From NCBI RefSeq assembly GCF_042643355.1, contig NZ_JBHRSS010000005.1, forward strand, positions 1-64,000: a stretch of DNA of 64,000 nucleotides. The letters are read 5' to 3'. The notes under the pieces are model-generated. The model did no database searches. It saw nothing but the letters and a program-made list of their open reading frames with translations, and had not been told where the DNA came from. The translations under genes were made by a program, and so were the position numbers. How positions within the stretch are numbered: the stretch's first letter is position 1; every line of letters begins with the position of its first letter. This document shows positions 63,111 to 64,000 of the stretch, piece by piece. This stretch comes from Salinisphaera aquimarina. Lineage in GTDB: Bacteria > Pseudomonadota > Gammaproteobacteria > Nevskiales > Salinisphaeraceae.

Positions 63111-64000
63111 GTTCGCTGCCGCGTAGGCAGCTCAGAAAAACGCCCTCAAGGCCAGCCGCGACCAACTCAAGTTCGCTGCCGCGTAGGCAGCTCAGAAAAG
63201 TCGACGGCGATGAGTTCGAGGGACGCGTGCGTTCGCTGCCGCGTAGGCAGCTCAGAAAACGTGGACAGGGCCGCTCTGCTGCCCCCATACGTTCGCTGCC
63301 GCGTAGGCAGCTCAGAAATGGTGGCGCGTTCGGGCAGCGAGCGCGGCTTTGTTCGCTGCCGCGTAGGCAGCTCAGAAAAGTGCTCGCGAGGCATCGCGCT
63401 GGCCTTGCGGGTTCGCTGCCGCGTAGGCAGCTCAGAAAATCAGCTGCCGCCCATCTGTTGATTGGGGATAGTTCGCTGCCGCGTAGGCAGCTCAGAAAAA
63501 GATCCACCGCGGCGAAGCACGCAAGTGCGCGTTCGCTGCCGCGTAGGCAGCTCAGAAAGAAACGAAATCGATACCAAAGGCAAGTATTTCGTTCGCTGCC
63601 GCGTAGGCAGCTCAGAAATATCGCGTCCGGCACTTCGATCAACTCACTTTGTTCGCTGCCGCGTAGGCAGCTCAGAAAATTACGAGCTACGTTCGATCAA
63701 TCGGATGGGCGTTCGCTGCCGCGTAGGCAGCTCAGAAACGCATGCAGAGCTAATCGGCACTGATCGTGCCGTTCGCTGCCGCGTAGGCAGCTCAGAAATG
63801 CCCCAACGTGCCCAACGCAGGCCCTTCCTCGTTCGCTGCCGCGTAGGCAGCTCAGAAATTGACACCGGCACCTTCAGCGGCCCGGTCAGTGTTCGCTGCC
63901 GCGTAGGCAGCTCAGAAAAAGACGGCAAAGGCGCGAGACGTAGAGCTGACGTTCGCTGCCGCGTAGGCAGCTCAGAAAACGATATCTGCCGGTATGGCGT
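63111..64000 (+). CRISPR. CRISPR array, subtype I-F, 15 repeats, truncated by the window end
   Basis: Repeats of 28 bases start at 63111 and every 60 bases to 63951. They open GTTCGCTGCC and close CTCAGAAA, with the hairpin CTGCC-GCGTA-GGCAG, the I-F repeat type (Pseudomonas repeats begin GTTCACTGCC). I read all 15 as identical. There are 14 complete 32-base spacers and 22 bases of another. All spacers differ from one another and none is obviously found elsewhere in the window. Open reading frames across the array are repeat artefacts. Confidence 0.98.

Noticed and set aside
63088..63928. Long open frames across the array on both strands (for example 63088-63642 and 63092-63763)
   Set aside because: They are produced by the repeated 60-base unit; the repeated LSCLRGSE and SLPRRQLR peptides are the CRISPR repeat translated.

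Overview
The window looks like chromosome of a GC-rich gammaproteobacterium. The evidence is a gammaproteobacterial-type thiC/thiO pair, a subtype I-F CRISPR-Cas system, and MocR and LysR regulators; a Salinisphaera-like or other marine or halophilic genus is only a guess. It has two parts: a large organosulfonate-catabolism region (about 0.5-45.8 kb) and, to the right of a truncated tRNA-Arg, what looks like an integrated element carrying a giant recombinase and a complete I-F CRISPR-Cas locus (about 46.6-64 kb).

Sulfonate region. Three feeder routes converge on sulfoacetaldehyde. Taurine would enter through taurine dehydrogenase TauXY plus an APC permease. Sulfoacetate would enter through a SucCD-like CoA ligase plus the CoA-acylating dehydrogenase SauS, with TTT (TctABC) and TRAP transporters nearby. 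Isethionate would enter through a GMC flavoprotein resembling IseJ plus an MFS carrier. Xsc (TPP-dependent) splits sulfoacetaldehyde to sulfite and acetyl phosphate, and Pta makes acetyl-CoA. Sulfite leaves by a TauE-type exporter or is oxidised by a cytoplasm-facing molybdoenzyme (SoeA-like) with a fused Fe-S/NrfD membrane subunit and a TorD-like chaperone. A TauR-like MocR regulator and a LysR regulator lie in the region.

Four promoters (thiO, xsc, pta, tauXY) carry the same pair of TGGnCC boxes exactly 23 bp apart, a probable TauR-type operator. The sauS and TRAP operons share a different conserved promoter module. The region is bracketed by two paralogous copies of a three-gene cassette: sodium:solute symporter, metal-dependent amidohydrolase, and CobW-type metallochaperone GTPase. 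A CobS/CobT-like AAA+ and von Willebrand pair without CobN follows the taurine genes.

Right part. A degraded IS3-family remnant, a terminator and a 45-nt 3' fragment of tRNA-Arg(ACG) mark the left boundary of a presumed integrated element. Its first gene encodes a 1777-residue protein in which I can read three tandem tyrosine-recombinase cores, two degenerate and one with a full catalytic set. It is followed by an unknown protein, a metallophosphoesterase, cas1, cas2-3, cas8f, cas5f, cas7f, cas6f, a leader with an IHF site, and at least 15 identical 28-bp repeats running off the window edge.
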